This document shows, piece after piece, positions 45,830 to 57,933 of a stretch of DNA of 64,000 bases. This DNA is from Sorghum bicolor (lineage: Eukaryota; Streptophyta; Magnoliopsida; Poales; Poaceae): contig NC_012872.2 in assembly GCF_000003195.3 (NCBI RefSeq), forward strand, positions 24,018,066-24,082,065, given 5' to 3'. The notes below the pieces were generated by a model. That model was not told the origin of the DNA. It was given only the letters and a program-made list of their open reading frames with translations, and did no database searches. The position numbers and the translations under genes are program-made. Each line of letters starts with the position of its first letter. The first letter of the stretch is position 1.

Positions 45830-46863
45830 TGTCGGTGTTTTCCCCCGGGGGGGTCACACCAACGAGTAAATTTGTATGCGTGCTCCCTTTCCCGGATGGT
45901 GATGCAAGAAGACACAGAGATTTATCCTGGTTCGGGCAAGAGAAGGCCCTACGTCCAGCGGGGGGAGAGAGTTTGTATTATCTTGCACCTAAGTGCTTGT
46001 ACAGGGGCGAATACAAGCGTGGTATGAAGTGTGGAGCTCTACTACGTATGAGCGTGGTCTGGTGTTGTGATCCTTCTCCGATCTATTCCTGAGTCTCTCC
46101 TTTTATAGCTCCAAGGAGAGACCTAGGGTACATGCGTAGATGTTAGAGTAGGGGTCGATAGCCGCATGGAGCGCTGACCTACTCGAGGCTTCCGTACGAC
46201 ATGGCCTCGAGCCGTCCCATCTTGATAGCCCGGTGATGATTACGCGTGCTCCTGCGTTCTGCCCTGCCCGCCGCCTCGCGCTGGTTCTGAGGTCGCACGC
46301 TTGTATGGTATGGCGGCAGATCCGGCGGGGTAGTTGTGGTGTTGTCAGTCGACGCCCAACTTGTCCCTAGGAAGGGACCCTGTTCGGTCGAGGGTCGGAC
46401 GTCGTGTAATGCGCTGATATCTGGATCCCTGACCTTGGAGGTCTCGAGGGGGTCCCGATTAGACGTTCCATCCTTGTTTCCTGCGTCCTGACACGCCCTG
46501 GGTCGTTCGGTGGGAAGGCTGCAAAAACAACGATGGGACAGAAGCCTGTTCCCTATCACGCCTTCCGTGACCCGTGTGTTAGATGGGGAAGCGTCAGGTG
46601 CATTAAATGCCCTGGCTCTCGTGCGTGCGTCAGGCGGCGGACAGTGTCCTTGCGCTCGACGCCTCTCGTTTAGCTCGAGCCCGCTTCCGTATTCGACGGC
46701 AGCTGTCGCTCGAGCCCTGACCGATTCGCTCGACGCTATTTCCGTCTTCGAGGTTGTGGACGTCGAAGGCTGCGTATACGCATGGCCGTCGATGGCCACG
46801 CGTGCGTACGGATGGCCTCGTTATACGCATTGGTGAGGGTACCCCTTGTTGATACCCTCGACA
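45830..46863 (-). repeat. 5' LTR of G1
   Basis: Equal in length to the copy at 24710, with a reversed TATA box at 46101-46107. It is followed on the right by the target duplication cacac. Confidence 0.95.
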
Positions 46864-46868
46864 CACAC

Positions 46869-49675
46869 GAACGGCTGGGGACGTCTCTGACAATAACTTC
46901 CACTCCCATAGGGCGGTTCGTTGAACTCAAGGCAGACCCAGACCAGAGTCCTCGTTATGGGCTAAACAACTCAACCGTTTACTACTCACGGCACATCCAA
47001 TCCCTTTTCAACAGGGCGGGTTGGTTGCCAAAATGGAGCAGTCGACCAACTCGTCACTACGTCAACATGGTGACGACTCGAGAACTACCAAACGACCAGG
47101 CTTCCAGCACAAACTCCAGCACTGGATCCGTCCTCAACGAGGTTATAAGCTCTGAGGACGAAGATTACGACCTGGATTTACCACCATACCCTCCGGTTTC
47201 CCTCACTTCCCGATCTTTCCACCCCGGTGGGGAGATCTCGTCTTCAATGTCAACAACGACGAACCAGTTGTCGATGGAGAGACAGACGATCAGAGGCAGC
47301 TCCATGAACAGCACAATGCCGACCGTGCTCGGCGACGCACGGACGAGGAACGACAACTCCCGCCGCATAACCTCAGCAACGCTTTCGACATGGTCGTCGA
47401 TCAGCAAGTCTACAAAACGCCAAGTGCTAACGTGGCTGTTGCTATGGCAAACCTAGACCGACTCCCTGGTACTCCCGAGTGCCAGGGTGTCCGATCCACC
47501 ATACGCGCGCATCTGATCGCCGCGATGGGACAGACAGCCACCTTACTCAAAAGGGTCCAAGGTATCTCCTACATAGAGGTCCCCTCCGACCAGACTCATC
47601 GCAGCTGGACCTCACCACAACCCAGCGAGCACCACCGTAGCCACTCCCCCAATAATCGTAGGAAGGATTCACGGCGTGGCAACGGTGGTCGGGACACCGG
47701 CGGCTACCGCGAGCAGAATCGCGGGCGTGATTAGGAGGTAAACCAGGACAGGGATCTATGATACAACATCCCTCCCAAAGACACCTGAGACCGCATCAAC
47801 AGGCGCGCTACGTAAAGAGCGGTGCACGAGAACCTGCGGCGTATTAAGTACGACGCCACGCACGGTCCACCCGGCCTGAGACAGTTTTCCTCACACCTTC
47901 GCCAAGTCGTATGGCCCCGCAACTTCAAACTCGAGAAGCTCAAAAAATACGACAGCAAGGATAACCCAGAAAACTGGATCACTCTCTATGAGATTGCAGT
48001 CTGTCCAGCAGCAGGCGATGAGCACGTCATGGCCAACTACTTCCTAGTCGTCCTCGACCAGGCTAGTCATCACTGGCTCCTGGGCCTGCCCGAGGACTCC
48101 TTCGATTCGAGGGAAGAATTGCGCCAAGCATTTATCGACAATTTTATCGCTACCTGCGAGCAGCCCAGGAACAAATACGACCTCGCGAGAATAAGGGACA
48201 GGAAAAATGAGCCTTTGCGCGATTACATCCGATGATTCTCGGATATGCGCCTTAAAATCCCGAAAATCTCTCACAACGAGGCCATATCCGCCTTCATCAA
48301 AGGGCTACACTTCCACGAGGCACTAAGGAACAAGCTACTGCGCAAAAGGCCAACCACGGTGGCGGAGCTCCTTGCCACGGCAAAAAACCACGCCGACGCC
48401 GATGACGCAGAAAAACTCATCCGAGAGGATGCGAGAGATCCCGACCAGCCTCCTCGACGGGACGATAGTCGTGGTCATTTTGACAACAGGAACCACCGTC
48501 GCCCCGACAACCGCGACCATAGAGAAGGTTGGGATAGGCGGCGTGACAATCGTGATGATTTCATGAGCAAGCGCCCTCGCGACCACGAGCACGAGGTGAA
48601 TACAGTCAAACGCCCCAACAGACAGCGGGACTACCAGGAAGATTGCAACAAGACGTTGAAGGGACCGTGCCAACTCCACCCCAAGTCTAACCACACGATG
48701 GAAGAATGTCGTGTCCTCAAAAGCATCTACACGCGGCGGGCCGCTCAAGATCATTCCGCCAAGAAAAACTGGAAGCAGGACGGGCGCGATCACGAAGACG
48801 AAGACGAGGACCAGGATAGGGACCCACGACACCAGTATGTCAACCCTACCGACGTGGTCCACTCTATCTTTGGAGGCAAAGTTTCCATCGAATCCAAGCG
48901 CGAAAGAAAGCTCCTAAAGAGAGCCTGCCTCAATGTGGACAGCACAGACGGTTTGATCGTCGATCCGAAATTTCCTCCCTGGTCGCATAGGGAGATCTCC
49001 TTCAGCAGGAAGGATCAGTGGGCCGCCATCCTGGAGCCAGGACGTTTCCCTCTAATCCTAGATCCTTGCATCAACAGCATCAGATTCGAGCGCGTCCTCG
49101 TCGATGGGGGAAGCTCCATTGACATCCTCTTTCGCAACAGTTTGCCTGCTCTCAAGATAACCCCGGCACAACTAAAGCCATATGACGCACAATTCTGGGG
49201 AGTCCTGCCAGGTCAAAGTTCAGTACCCCTCAGACAGATAACGCTGCCTGTCCAGTTCAGAACGCCCGACCACTTTCGAACAGAGTTCGTCAACTTCGTG
49301 GTCGCCGACTTTTACGGAACTTATCATGCCATCTTGGGCCGACCATCGCTGACAAAGTTCATGGCCGTTCCGCACTACTCATACCTGGTCCTTAAAATGC
49401 CAACAGAGAAAGGCGTCCTAACTGTCAGAGGCAACGTTTATACTGCATACACTTGCGAGGATGAAAGTTTCAAGATTACCGAGGCAATCGACCTCTCAAT
49501 CCGCATGGCAGAAACTGTGGCCCAAGCCACGCAGCTTCCACCCGACCAGCTTCGACTACCCGAGCAGGAGACTCCAAGGAAAAATTCAAAATCCAAAGAG
49601 CACAAGGAAGTACAGCTGGTCGACGGCAGCCCCGAGAAGACGGCCATTATCGGGGCCAATCTGGATCCCAAATAG
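46869..49675 (+). pseudogene. R2 gag (continued) and protease
   Basis: The frame continues from 24709. It shifts near 47225 and is interrupted by stops at 47732-47734 and 48233-48235. The gag core is NPENWITLYEIAVCPAAG, ASHHWLLGLPEDSF and NEPLRDYIR, then KIPKISHNEAISAFIKGLH. An arginine- and aspartate-rich section (RRDDSRGHFDNRNHRRPD) and CQLHPKSNHTMEEC follow. The protease has VLVDGGSSIDILFRNSL and FYGTYHAILGRPSLTKFM. It ends NLDPK at a TAG shared with G1. The amino-acid order matches G1 gag-protease throughout, at clearly lower identity. Confidence 0.85.
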
Positions 49676-52600
49676 GAAGACGCGTTCGTCAGGTTTCTCA
49701 GGGACAATGTAAGTGTTTTCGCGTGGAAACCCGCGGACATGATTGGCGTCCCGCGAAACCTGATCGAGCACTCCTAAAACATCTCGAAGACCGCAAGACC
49801 TATCAAGCAAAAACTGCGACGGTTCGCTCGTGACAAAAAGGAGGCTATTAGGACAGAAATAACACGGCTTATAGCAGCCGGATTCATTAAAGAAGTGTAT
49901 CATCCCGATTGGCTCGCCAATCCGGTTCTTGTACGAAAAAAGAATAATGAATGGAGAATGTGCGTTGATTACACTGATCTCAATAAGCACTGTCCTAAAG
50001 AACCTTTTGGTCTTCCTCGCATCGACGAGGTGGTTGACTCAACGGCCGGATGCGAACTCCTCTCTTTTCTAGACTGCTACTCTGGTTATCACCAGATCTC
50101 GCTAAAGGAAGATGACCAGATCAAAACATCTTTTATCACTCCTTTCGGCGCGTATTGCTACACGACCATGTCCTTCAGACTCAAAAACGTTGGAGGCACC
50201 TATCAACGGGCCATTTAGCAATGCCTCCACGACGAGATTCGTGATGACCTCATCGAGGCTTATGTAGATGACGTCGTCGTCAAAACAAAGGATGCGAGCA
50301 CTCTAATCGACAACCTAGACCGAACTTTCAAGGCACTAAATAAATACAAGTGGAAGCTTAACCCCAAGAAATGTATCTTTGGGGTCCCCTCTGGTCTACT
50401 GCTCGACAACATCGTTAGCCGCGACGGCATACGGCCGAATTCTTCAAAAGTAAAAGCAGTGCTCGATATGCGACCACCCAAGAATGTATGGCTGCTCTCA
50501 GCCGTTTTATCTCTAGACTAGGAGAAAAAGGCCTCCCCTTCTTCAAGCTCCTAAAGGCGTCAGAAAAATTCTCCTAGACAGAGGAAGCTGACGCTGCGTT
50601 CATCCAGCTCAAAACCTTTCTGACTTCGCCACCCGTTCTCACAGCGCCTCAACACAATGAGGACCTGCTCCTTTACATAGCAGCAACCGATAGGGTTGTC
50701 TCCACGGCAATGGTGGTTGAGCGGGATGAGCCAGGCCATGTATACAAAGTTCAGAGACCAGTTTACTTCATAAGTGAAGTCTTAAATGAGTCCAAGACCA
50801 GGTACCCTCAAATACAGAAGCTCATCTACACCATCTTAATAACTTCAAGGAAGCTGAAGCATTACTTCGATGGTCATCGGGTCTTGGTAACCACTAGTTT
50901 CCCCCTGGGGGACATTCTACGCAACAAGGACGCCAATGGCAGAATTGTAAAATGGGCAATGGAACTATGCCCATTCTCCTTGAATTTCTAGAGCCGCACT
51001 ACCGTCAAATCCCAAGCCTTGGTCGATTTCATCGCAGAATGGACGGACCTCAACGAGCCTCCCCTCTCCGATACTTCCGACCACTGGTCAATGTTCTTTG
51101 ATGGGTCCTTAAACATCAATGGTGCCGGCGCTGCAATACTCTTCATGACGCCCAACAAGGACAAACTACGCTACGTCCTTAGGTTTCTCTTTCCGGCATC
51201 AAATAACGTCGCTGAATACGAAGCATGCCTTCACGGCATTCGACTGGCTGTCGAACTGGGAGTCAAACGCCTCTACGTTCACAGCAAATCTGCCCTGGTC
51301 ATTAACCAGCTCAACAAAGAATGGGACACAATGCACGAAAAGATGGACCTCTACAGCAAAGAAATTCGCAAATGGGAGTCCAATTTCTACGGCATAGAAT
51401 ACATCCACGTGGTCCGGGATAAGAACCAGGCAGCAGATGCGCTGTCAAAGATAGGATCATCTCGGGCCAAGATCCCGCAAGGTGTTTTCGTTCAGGACAT
51501 CCACGCGCCATGTGTGGGTATAGACCCGGTCGAAAAACAACCCAATGAGGCAATGATCATAGACAACTCCGCTCCGGCAACCAGCAGCCATGATTGGCGC
51601 GCCCCTTTCATCAGGTACATATCGAACGGATCGGGTCTCCAAGATAAAACGGAAAACGAGCGTCTCATCCGGCGATCCAAGAACTACATACTGGTGGATG
51701 GAAAGCTTATGCGAAAAAATGCAAGCTCCGAAGTACTGCTCAAATGCATATCCCAAGGTGACGGCATTAAGCTTTTAGATGACATACACGCCGGATCATG
51801 TGGCAACCACACCGCCTCCAGAACACTGGTCGGGAAGGCATTCCGAGCAGGCTTTTACTGGCCAACTACGGTCGCCGACGCCGAGAAACTGGTCTGCCAT
51901 TGTGAACGATGCCAGCTCTTTGCCAATAGGACTCACGTGCCTGCTCACGAGATTCAAACTATCCCGTCATCCTGGCCTTTCGCCTGTTGGGGCCTGGACA
52001 TGATCGGGCCATTTAAGCCGGCCCCCGGTAACTTCAAGTTCGTCTTCGTGTTAATCGACAAATTCTCGAAGTGGATCGAGTACATGCCACTGGTCAAAGC
52101 AACCTCCGAGAAGGCTGTGGAATTCCTCAACCAAATCATACACAGATATGGGGTTCCCAACAGCATAATCACCGACCTGGGCACTCAGTTCACTGGCACT
52201 ACATTTTGGGACTTCTGCGATGACAGGGGCATAGTCGTAAAGTATGTGTCTGTAGCTCACCCATGGGCCAACGCTCAAGTAGAGCGAGCAAATGGAATGA
52301 TTATTGACGCTTTGAAGAAAAGGCTGTACACAGAGAACGACAGAGCACCAGGACGTTGGATGAAAGAGTTACCGGCCGTGGTCTGGGGCCTCCGAACATA
52401 GGCTAGTCGCAACACGGGAGTGTCACCCGACTTCATGGTTTACGGCACTGAGGCAATGCTTCCGTCGGACGTAACTTTTGGATCTCCAAGAGTCAAAAAC
52501 TTTGACCAGCCTTCGGCTGACATCGCCAGGAAGCTTGAAATCAATTGCATGGAAGAAAAGCGCCTACTCTCGTGCCTTCGAACAGCAAAATATCTCGAAG

Positions 52601-52833
52601 CCATTAGGAGGTATCACAACAGGAACGTCAAAGACCGTTCCTTCGTGGTCGGTGATCATGTGCTCAAGTGGAAAACAAGCCAAGAAGGAATGCACAAGTT
52701 ATCCACACCTTGGGAAGGACCCTTTGTGGTCGCAGAAGTCACGCGCCCTACATCTTACAGACTGGCGTACCCAGACGGAACACGCCTGCCTAACTCTTGG
52801 CACATAAACAACCTGTGGCGTTTTTACCCATAA
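49676..52833 (+). pseudogene. R2 RT, dual RNase H and integrase, decayed
   Basis: RT shows NEWRMCVDYTDLNKHCPK, LDCYSGYHQISL and AYVDDVVVKT. Stops occur near 49775, 50216-50218, 50574 and 50988, and a small deletion with frameshift lies near 50487. The second RNase H has MFFDGSLNINGAG and NNVAEYEACLHG, but VHSKSALVINQ replaces the usual aspartate. The integrase has a zinc finger (CHCERCQ), core residues in GLDMIGPFK, ITDLGTQFTG and AQVERANGM, then a TAG at 52399-52401. The C-terminal part, from SPDFMVYGTEAMLP, ends LWRFYP. Unlike G1 the integrase core is present. Confidence 0.88.
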
Positions 52834-53128
52834 GTTCCAGTACATTTTATTTGTAAATCTCTTATGATCAGCATTAATAAATTTTCTCTTTCTTCCTATG
52901 TACTTCTTTTATGCAGAGCTTTCGACAAAGTGCAACAACCACCTTTAGGACGAAAGTCCTTAAGAGTTATTAACCCAACTCAGTGATACATCACTCAGAC
53001 AATATTACAGTGCTCAAAACCATGGTCATGACAAATCAAACTTTATTACAAACTTTATGTACATAGTTTACAATAAACACCCCTCTAGCGGTCCCTAGTC
53101 TATTTCTACAGACTACTCTACAGGCCTA
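52834..53128. other. Convergent 3' region of R2 pol and antisense gene
   Basis: About 295 bp separate the pol stop from the stop of the minus-strand gene. AT-rich, with no ORF and no hairpin like that of G1. Confidence 0.5.
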
Positions 53129-56100
53129 CTACTCGGGCTGATCACCCGCTCGGCCTTGCTGCCCGGTCGAAGGGGTCGGGGCCACCGGCGCCTGGCTGGT
53201 CGAGACTGCAGGAGTCGACCGCCCTTCACCTGCAATGGACGCTCCCGACAACTCCCTGGCCGATCTATCTGACCCGGGCTGGTCGGGGGGAGTTGCCGTC
53301 CCGGAGAGGTTGATGTCGCCGATCACCGTCGACGACAGGTCAAGCAGACCAGCACGAAGGTTGTCTACCTCCTGTGGACCAACCTCCTAGGGGTACCCCC
53401 TCTCCAGTCAGGACAGGTCGACCAGGGGGACAGTGGGTGCGCACAATGCTGAGGACGTGCGCACCAGTGAATTCCCCGGCGTCCTTGACGAACTCTTGGA
53501 GCCAGTCCCATGCCCGTTGCGCCTTCTCGACTGGCGTCAGCTTCGGCGCTCGGGGCTGGTCTTCAGGGAGCTCAGGGCTGATCAAATCAAGAACCGGGGC
53601 CACTCCTTTCCAAAGATTGATGCAGTTGGCCTTCCAGGAGTCCCGGTCCTTGATCAGCTCGTCAAAGTGCTTCTTGGTATTCACTTTGAGCACTACAAAC
53701 CAAGCAGGAGGTCAGTTTACAAATAAGAAAAGGAACGTTGAGCAATCAAAGAAAAAAGGGGTAGCACGGTTCTCACCAGACAACTCCCAATTCTTGTTGC
53801 TTAGCTCCTCGTCAGCTCGGCGCCCAGTCTCCAGCGCCCCGGCAAGCTCCTGGTCGAGCCGCTCCTTCTCTTGTCGGAGGCGTGCAACCTCCTCCTACAA
53901 GTCTGCAGGGGCAATTTCTGGTCAATAGAAACGACTACACAGTTATGTACAACTACTCGGAATGCATGACCAACCTTTTCTCTCCCGATCCTTGTCGGCT
54001 AATCGCCGATTGAGGTCGAGCAGGCGCTCTTCCTAAACACCCATCTCGGCCGTCTTCTCCTCGGCCTCCGACCGAAGCCGGTCCACCTCCGTGGATAGGG
54101 CCTTGTTCTCGGCCACGATGCCCTCAATCTAGTCAAAGCACCTTTTCCGGTACTTCGCCGTTTTCATTGCGCCCTACAAGAAGAATACATACTGAATCCA
54201 GAAACAATGCATATAAAATTTGAGCAGCACAAAAGACCACTTACCTTAACCTCGTTCACAAGCCGCTTCGTTGCACGCTCCACCCTCGCGGCCTCCTCCG
54301 TCTCCGCGAGTTCCTCATGACTGATGAAGTGGTCCCCGCGTTGGCGCCACACGTACACGTGCTGGCGGCCATCTTGGGGACGACCTTGGATCTCCTCCAC
54401 TTCATCGTCGGAGGCCGTCCGGGCTTCATCGCCCTCCGCACTACCCCCGGCCGTGGTCGCAGGCATCACTGGACCCAGATCCAGGCCAGGGGAGCCTACT
54501 AGTGAAGAGGCCCCTGCTCGGGGCGGGGTTGGGACTCTCCCTTCTTCAGCTGGCGGGGGAGTCAGAGCTCTGCCTTCTTCCACCACAACGTTGCATGGGG
54601 GAGGCATCCTCGCTGCCTCTCCGTCCCTTGTAGGGGTGCCCGCTCTGGCCCTTGCCGGGGCCGGATGCTCCCCAGCACTCTCAGCCGCGGTCGTCGTCGC
54701 GGGTTGCTCCTCGGCATGCTCCTGGGTGGTCTGTGGCACGGCGTCTCCAACGACAGCCACAGGCTCGGCCGTCCTCTGGCCAGCGATGTGGTCAGGGTCG
54801 ACGTCCGATGCCGCGCTAACAAAAATGTGACATTTAACCCCAAAAATGTCAAAAGCAGCAATAACAAAAATAGGATGAAGCGTAAAAGTGAGATTGAGCA
54901 ACTTACAGATCGGAGCGCATGTGCGTTGCTGTGAAGAACCTTCTCCTGGTCCTACCAGCCGCAGCCGTTGCCCCTGTCTCTCCAACACGCGTCGGCTCGG
55001 TGTGTGGGGCAGGCCGGTCGCTGGTCATCCGACCAGCAGTGGCCGGCGCAACGTCCGGACGACTACGCGGCCTTCGAACCAAAGATGGCGCCGCCTCCTC
55101 CTCCTCCTCGTCGTCGTCGGCGATCGTGACGAGCCGACAACGTTTCGGCGCTTGGCTGCTCTCTGCCGGCAGCGCCTCCGCAGGGGGCGGATCCACTGCC
55201 AGTCCTCGGTGGTCGGGGTGGGACGGTTCTGCTCCTCCTCGCTACTGGTGTATTGATGACACCATGCAGCGTCGTCCTCTGGCAGGTCCACCCCCGCAGG
55301 ATTCTCCATACCAGGTGCCAGCGACACGTATACTGCGCACCGATCAACGTCTCCAATCTGCAGTAGAACCGACGACAAGTCAACAACTGGGAGACCAAGT
55401 ACTCCAAAAGTAATGCTAGTCAGTATCACTATTTATTTACCTTAGGCGCTGGTCGACCCAGCTTGAAGGCGTGCATCCGATCACTGCTTCGAACGAAGTT
55501 GTCATCCGTAAAGTTGAACAACTCGTTCATCAGCTGCAGCACCTCCGCCTTCTCCAGACCATCAGGACTCATCCTGGTGGGGTCCTGGCTCCTCGCGTAC
55601 TCGTATGCCGAGTGTACCCTCCTTTGGCAGGGCATCACTCGGCGCACAATAAAGTTACCGAGCACTCCTGGCCCGTCTGAGCGTGACCAGTCGATCAGTT
55701 TCATCAGGTCTACTACTTGACCATCAAACTCCGGGCGGTCTGTCCAGCTGACCCTCTTCTCGGGGATGTAGCCCACGTCGCAGAATGTGGCGCTACCCGG
55801 TTCTTCGCTGATATAGAACCACTTCTTGTACCATTCGGTAAGAGAAGTGTTCTACAGGCAGTTGAGGTACCGGTTCTTCATCCCGTCACGCAGATTGAGG
55901 TATACTCCACCTGCAATCTTGGAGCTTCCAACTGCACCCTTCTTCCTCAAACAAAAAAGATAACGAAAAAGATCAAAGTGCGGCTCTATCCCAACATAGG
56001 CCTCGCACAAATGAATAAAGGTGGAGATAAGAAGAATTGAGTTCGGGTGCAGATTGCAGATCCCGATCTCATAGTAAAGAAGAAGGCCCTGGAGGAAAGG

Positions 56101-56327
56101 ATGGACAGGAATCCCAAAGCCCCTTTTGAAAAATCTTCAAAAACCACGATCTCACCGGCACGAGGGTCGGGGTAGCTTTCGCCTTCCGGCGCCCTCCAGC
56201 CACCGATCTCCTGGATGTGGAGTAGCCCCATTCCGACGAGGTGGTTGAGGGACCTCGTGCTACTCCAGGACTTCTTCCACTCTTTCGCCATTAGCTCGGC
56301 CCTTTTCTTGGAGTCACTCTTCGCCAT
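53129..56327 (-). pseudogene. Spliced antisense gene of R2 (same family as in G1), decayed
   Basis: The first exon starts at an ATG (MAKSDSKKRAELMAKEWKK) and holds the putative gypsy-type transposon domain, with CEAYVGIEPHFDLFRYLFCL in the corrected frame and EKRVSWTDRPEFDGQVVD. One frameshift near 56115 and one stop near 55852 disrupt it. Splice signals give exons of about 56327-55441, 55357-54907 (acid- and arginine-rich) and 54815-54245 (proline- and alanine-rich, then EVEEIQGRPQ), and further exons with a coiled coil to a stop at 53129-53131. Exon order matches the G1 gene. The TATA box lies 127 bp before the ATG on the minus strand. Function is unknown. Confidence 0.7.
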
Positions 56328-56446
56328 TGATGCTGCGGGAATGACTGCGAGCTGCGAGAACTGGTGGTGGTTGTAGAAGGCAGGAATGGCAAGAATGGAA
56401 AGCTCGAAGGCAAAGGCAGGGTAAAGATTACAGATGTGGCGCCGAG

Positions 56447-56454
56447 CTTTTATA
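56447..56454 (-). promoter_or_regulatory. TATA box of the R2 antisense gene
   Basis: TATAAAAG on the minus strand, 127 bp before the ATG. The R1 relative has the same box (TATAAAAG, 58404-58411) in the same position. Confidence 0.65.
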
Positions 56455-56739
56455 AGCAACAGCTCCACCTCTTCCACTTCCTGCATTCTTGGGAATTGGG
56501 CGGGCCCTGCGGCGGATACGGCGTTTCGGTTTCCAATAATTACCGGCAGTTAATACGGTGGCTTTTATGAATAATTGGTGGTTTTCCTTATCTTGAACCA
56601 CACAAAGAGCGGCTGTACAGTTACCCGGCGCACCTTTTCACGCAACCGTCTGACAATACGCCAGGATGCCTCATCACATCACGCATTAATGTGGCAAAAG
56701 AATAAGCAGAATTATTGGAGGGCTGTGTATAACAATCTT

Positions 56740-57009
56740 GGGGACTGCACCGACCACCGAGCACTATAGGCTCGGGGACTGGTCGACTAGTCTACCAGTT
56801 TGGAGACCTGGGGACTTCACCGACCACCGAGCACTATAGGCTTGGGGACTGGTCGACTAGTATACCAGTTTGAAGACCTAGGGACTGCACCGACCACCGA
56901 GCACTATAGACTCGGGGACTGGTCGACCAGTTTACTAGTTTAAAACTTTGGGGATTGTACCGACCATATAGCGTTATATGCTCGGGGACTGGCAAATTCA
57001 ATTTTTTAG
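56740..57009 (+). repeat. Tandem 70 bp repeat near the R2 3' end
   Basis: Three full units and one partial unit with an exact 70 bp period start at 56740, 56810, 56880 and 56950. Each contains ACCGACCACCGAGC and CTCGGGGACTGG; the latter resembles the element's purine tract. Confidence 0.85.
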
Positions 57010-57468
57010 ACCTTGCTACAAGGCTCATACTTCGTCTTCCAGCAAGCTCAGGGACTACATCGGTACGATGCATCTGACGATGCATCTCAGTATCAGATCT
57101 TCTATGTGGTTTTTATCTTTAGACCCTAGTACCACGTGTCTACATCACCAACAACCAGGCTCGGGGACTAAGTGGGCACACTTCACCTTGCGGCGAATAT
57201 GCTTGCTTTTTTGAGGTCTATACTTTTCAGAAAAGTAAAGTGGGCACACTTCACCAGGAAAAGGAATATTTTTTCTTAAGAGCACCATGCATTCTTCGAA
57301 CAATTGACTTCTTCAATGTTGATGTTGGTCAACTGATTTTCAAGTTGGTCAAAATATCGTTGCAATTGTCTGGGCAACTTTCCTGGTCGTCGAAGATTTC
57401 AAGTTTTGCTGCTCGAAGAAGTTCAAGACGGCGTGTTACATCACAATACATGGTGCTCGGGGACCAGC
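57010..57468 (+). other. R2 3' region ending in the polypurine tract
   Basis: Non-coding. More GCTCRGGGACT motifs occur near 57044 and 57150. The last one, GCTCGGGGACCAGC at 57455-57468, adjoins the LTR and should be the real tract. Confidence 0.75.
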
Positions 57469-57928
57469 TGTGGGGGTATAAACCCCTATACCCTTACGGC
57501 TAGACTTGGGCCAGGAGGCTTGGCCCGTCATGAAGGCAGTCCGAGGCTTGATCCAACTGCTTGGAGTTTTGCGCAAGGAAACAAAACGTGGAGATCAAGC
57601 CAGATCCTGGTCAGTTAAAATAGGAATTGATATCGAACTATCTATGGCAATTGTAACCGACTAGGATTAGTTTCTAGATCTGTAACCCTACCCTCCGGAC
57701 TATATAAGGAGGGGCAAGGGACCCCCCTAGGACACATTATTCTCTCAACACAAATCAATACAACAAGACGCATGACGTAGGTATTACGCCCACACGGCGG
57801 CCGAACCTGGACAAAAAGCTTGTCCGTGTCTTGCGTCACCATCGAGTTCGTAGCTTGCGCACCGTCTACCGATAAACTACTACCGTGGGTATACCCCAAG
57901 GTAGACTGCCGACCAGCTTTTGTCGACA
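57469..57928 (+). repeat. 3' LTR of R2
   Basis: Partner of the LTR at 23844, with small indels and about 25 differences by eye. Followed by the target duplication tcggt at 57929-57933. Confidence 0.93.
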
Positions 57929-57933
57929 TCGGT

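Larger units (their letters stand above)
24710..46863 (-). mobile_element. G1: Tat-type LTR retrotransposon, integrase core deleted, split by A2
   Basis: Both LTRs are exactly 1034 bp (TGTCGGTG...CTCGACA) and the target duplication cacac is perfect. On the minus strand it encodes gag, protease, RT, RNase H and a second RNase H. The integrase zinc finger and catalytic core are missing and only the C-terminal part remains. On the plus strand, between pol and the 3' LTR, it carries a large spliced antisense gene. By-eye LTR divergence is about 1.8%. A relative, G2, begins at 62468. Without A2 it is about 13.5 kb. Confidence 0.93.
23844..57928 (+). mobile_element. R2: Tat/Retand-type LTR retrotransposon, split by G1
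   Basis: LTRs of 461 and 460 bp (TGTGGGGG...TCGACA) are flanked by a perfect target duplication tcggt (23839-23843 and 57929-57933). The element holds gag, protease, RT, RNase H, a second RNase H of archaeal/plant type and integrase on the plus strand, plus an antisense gene before the 3' LTR. Dual RNase H and antisense extra ORFs are known for the Tat lineage. By-eye LTR divergence is about 5%, the oldest of the datable central elements. It carries many stops and is inactive. Without the nested G1 and A2 it would be about 12 kb. Confidence 0.93.
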
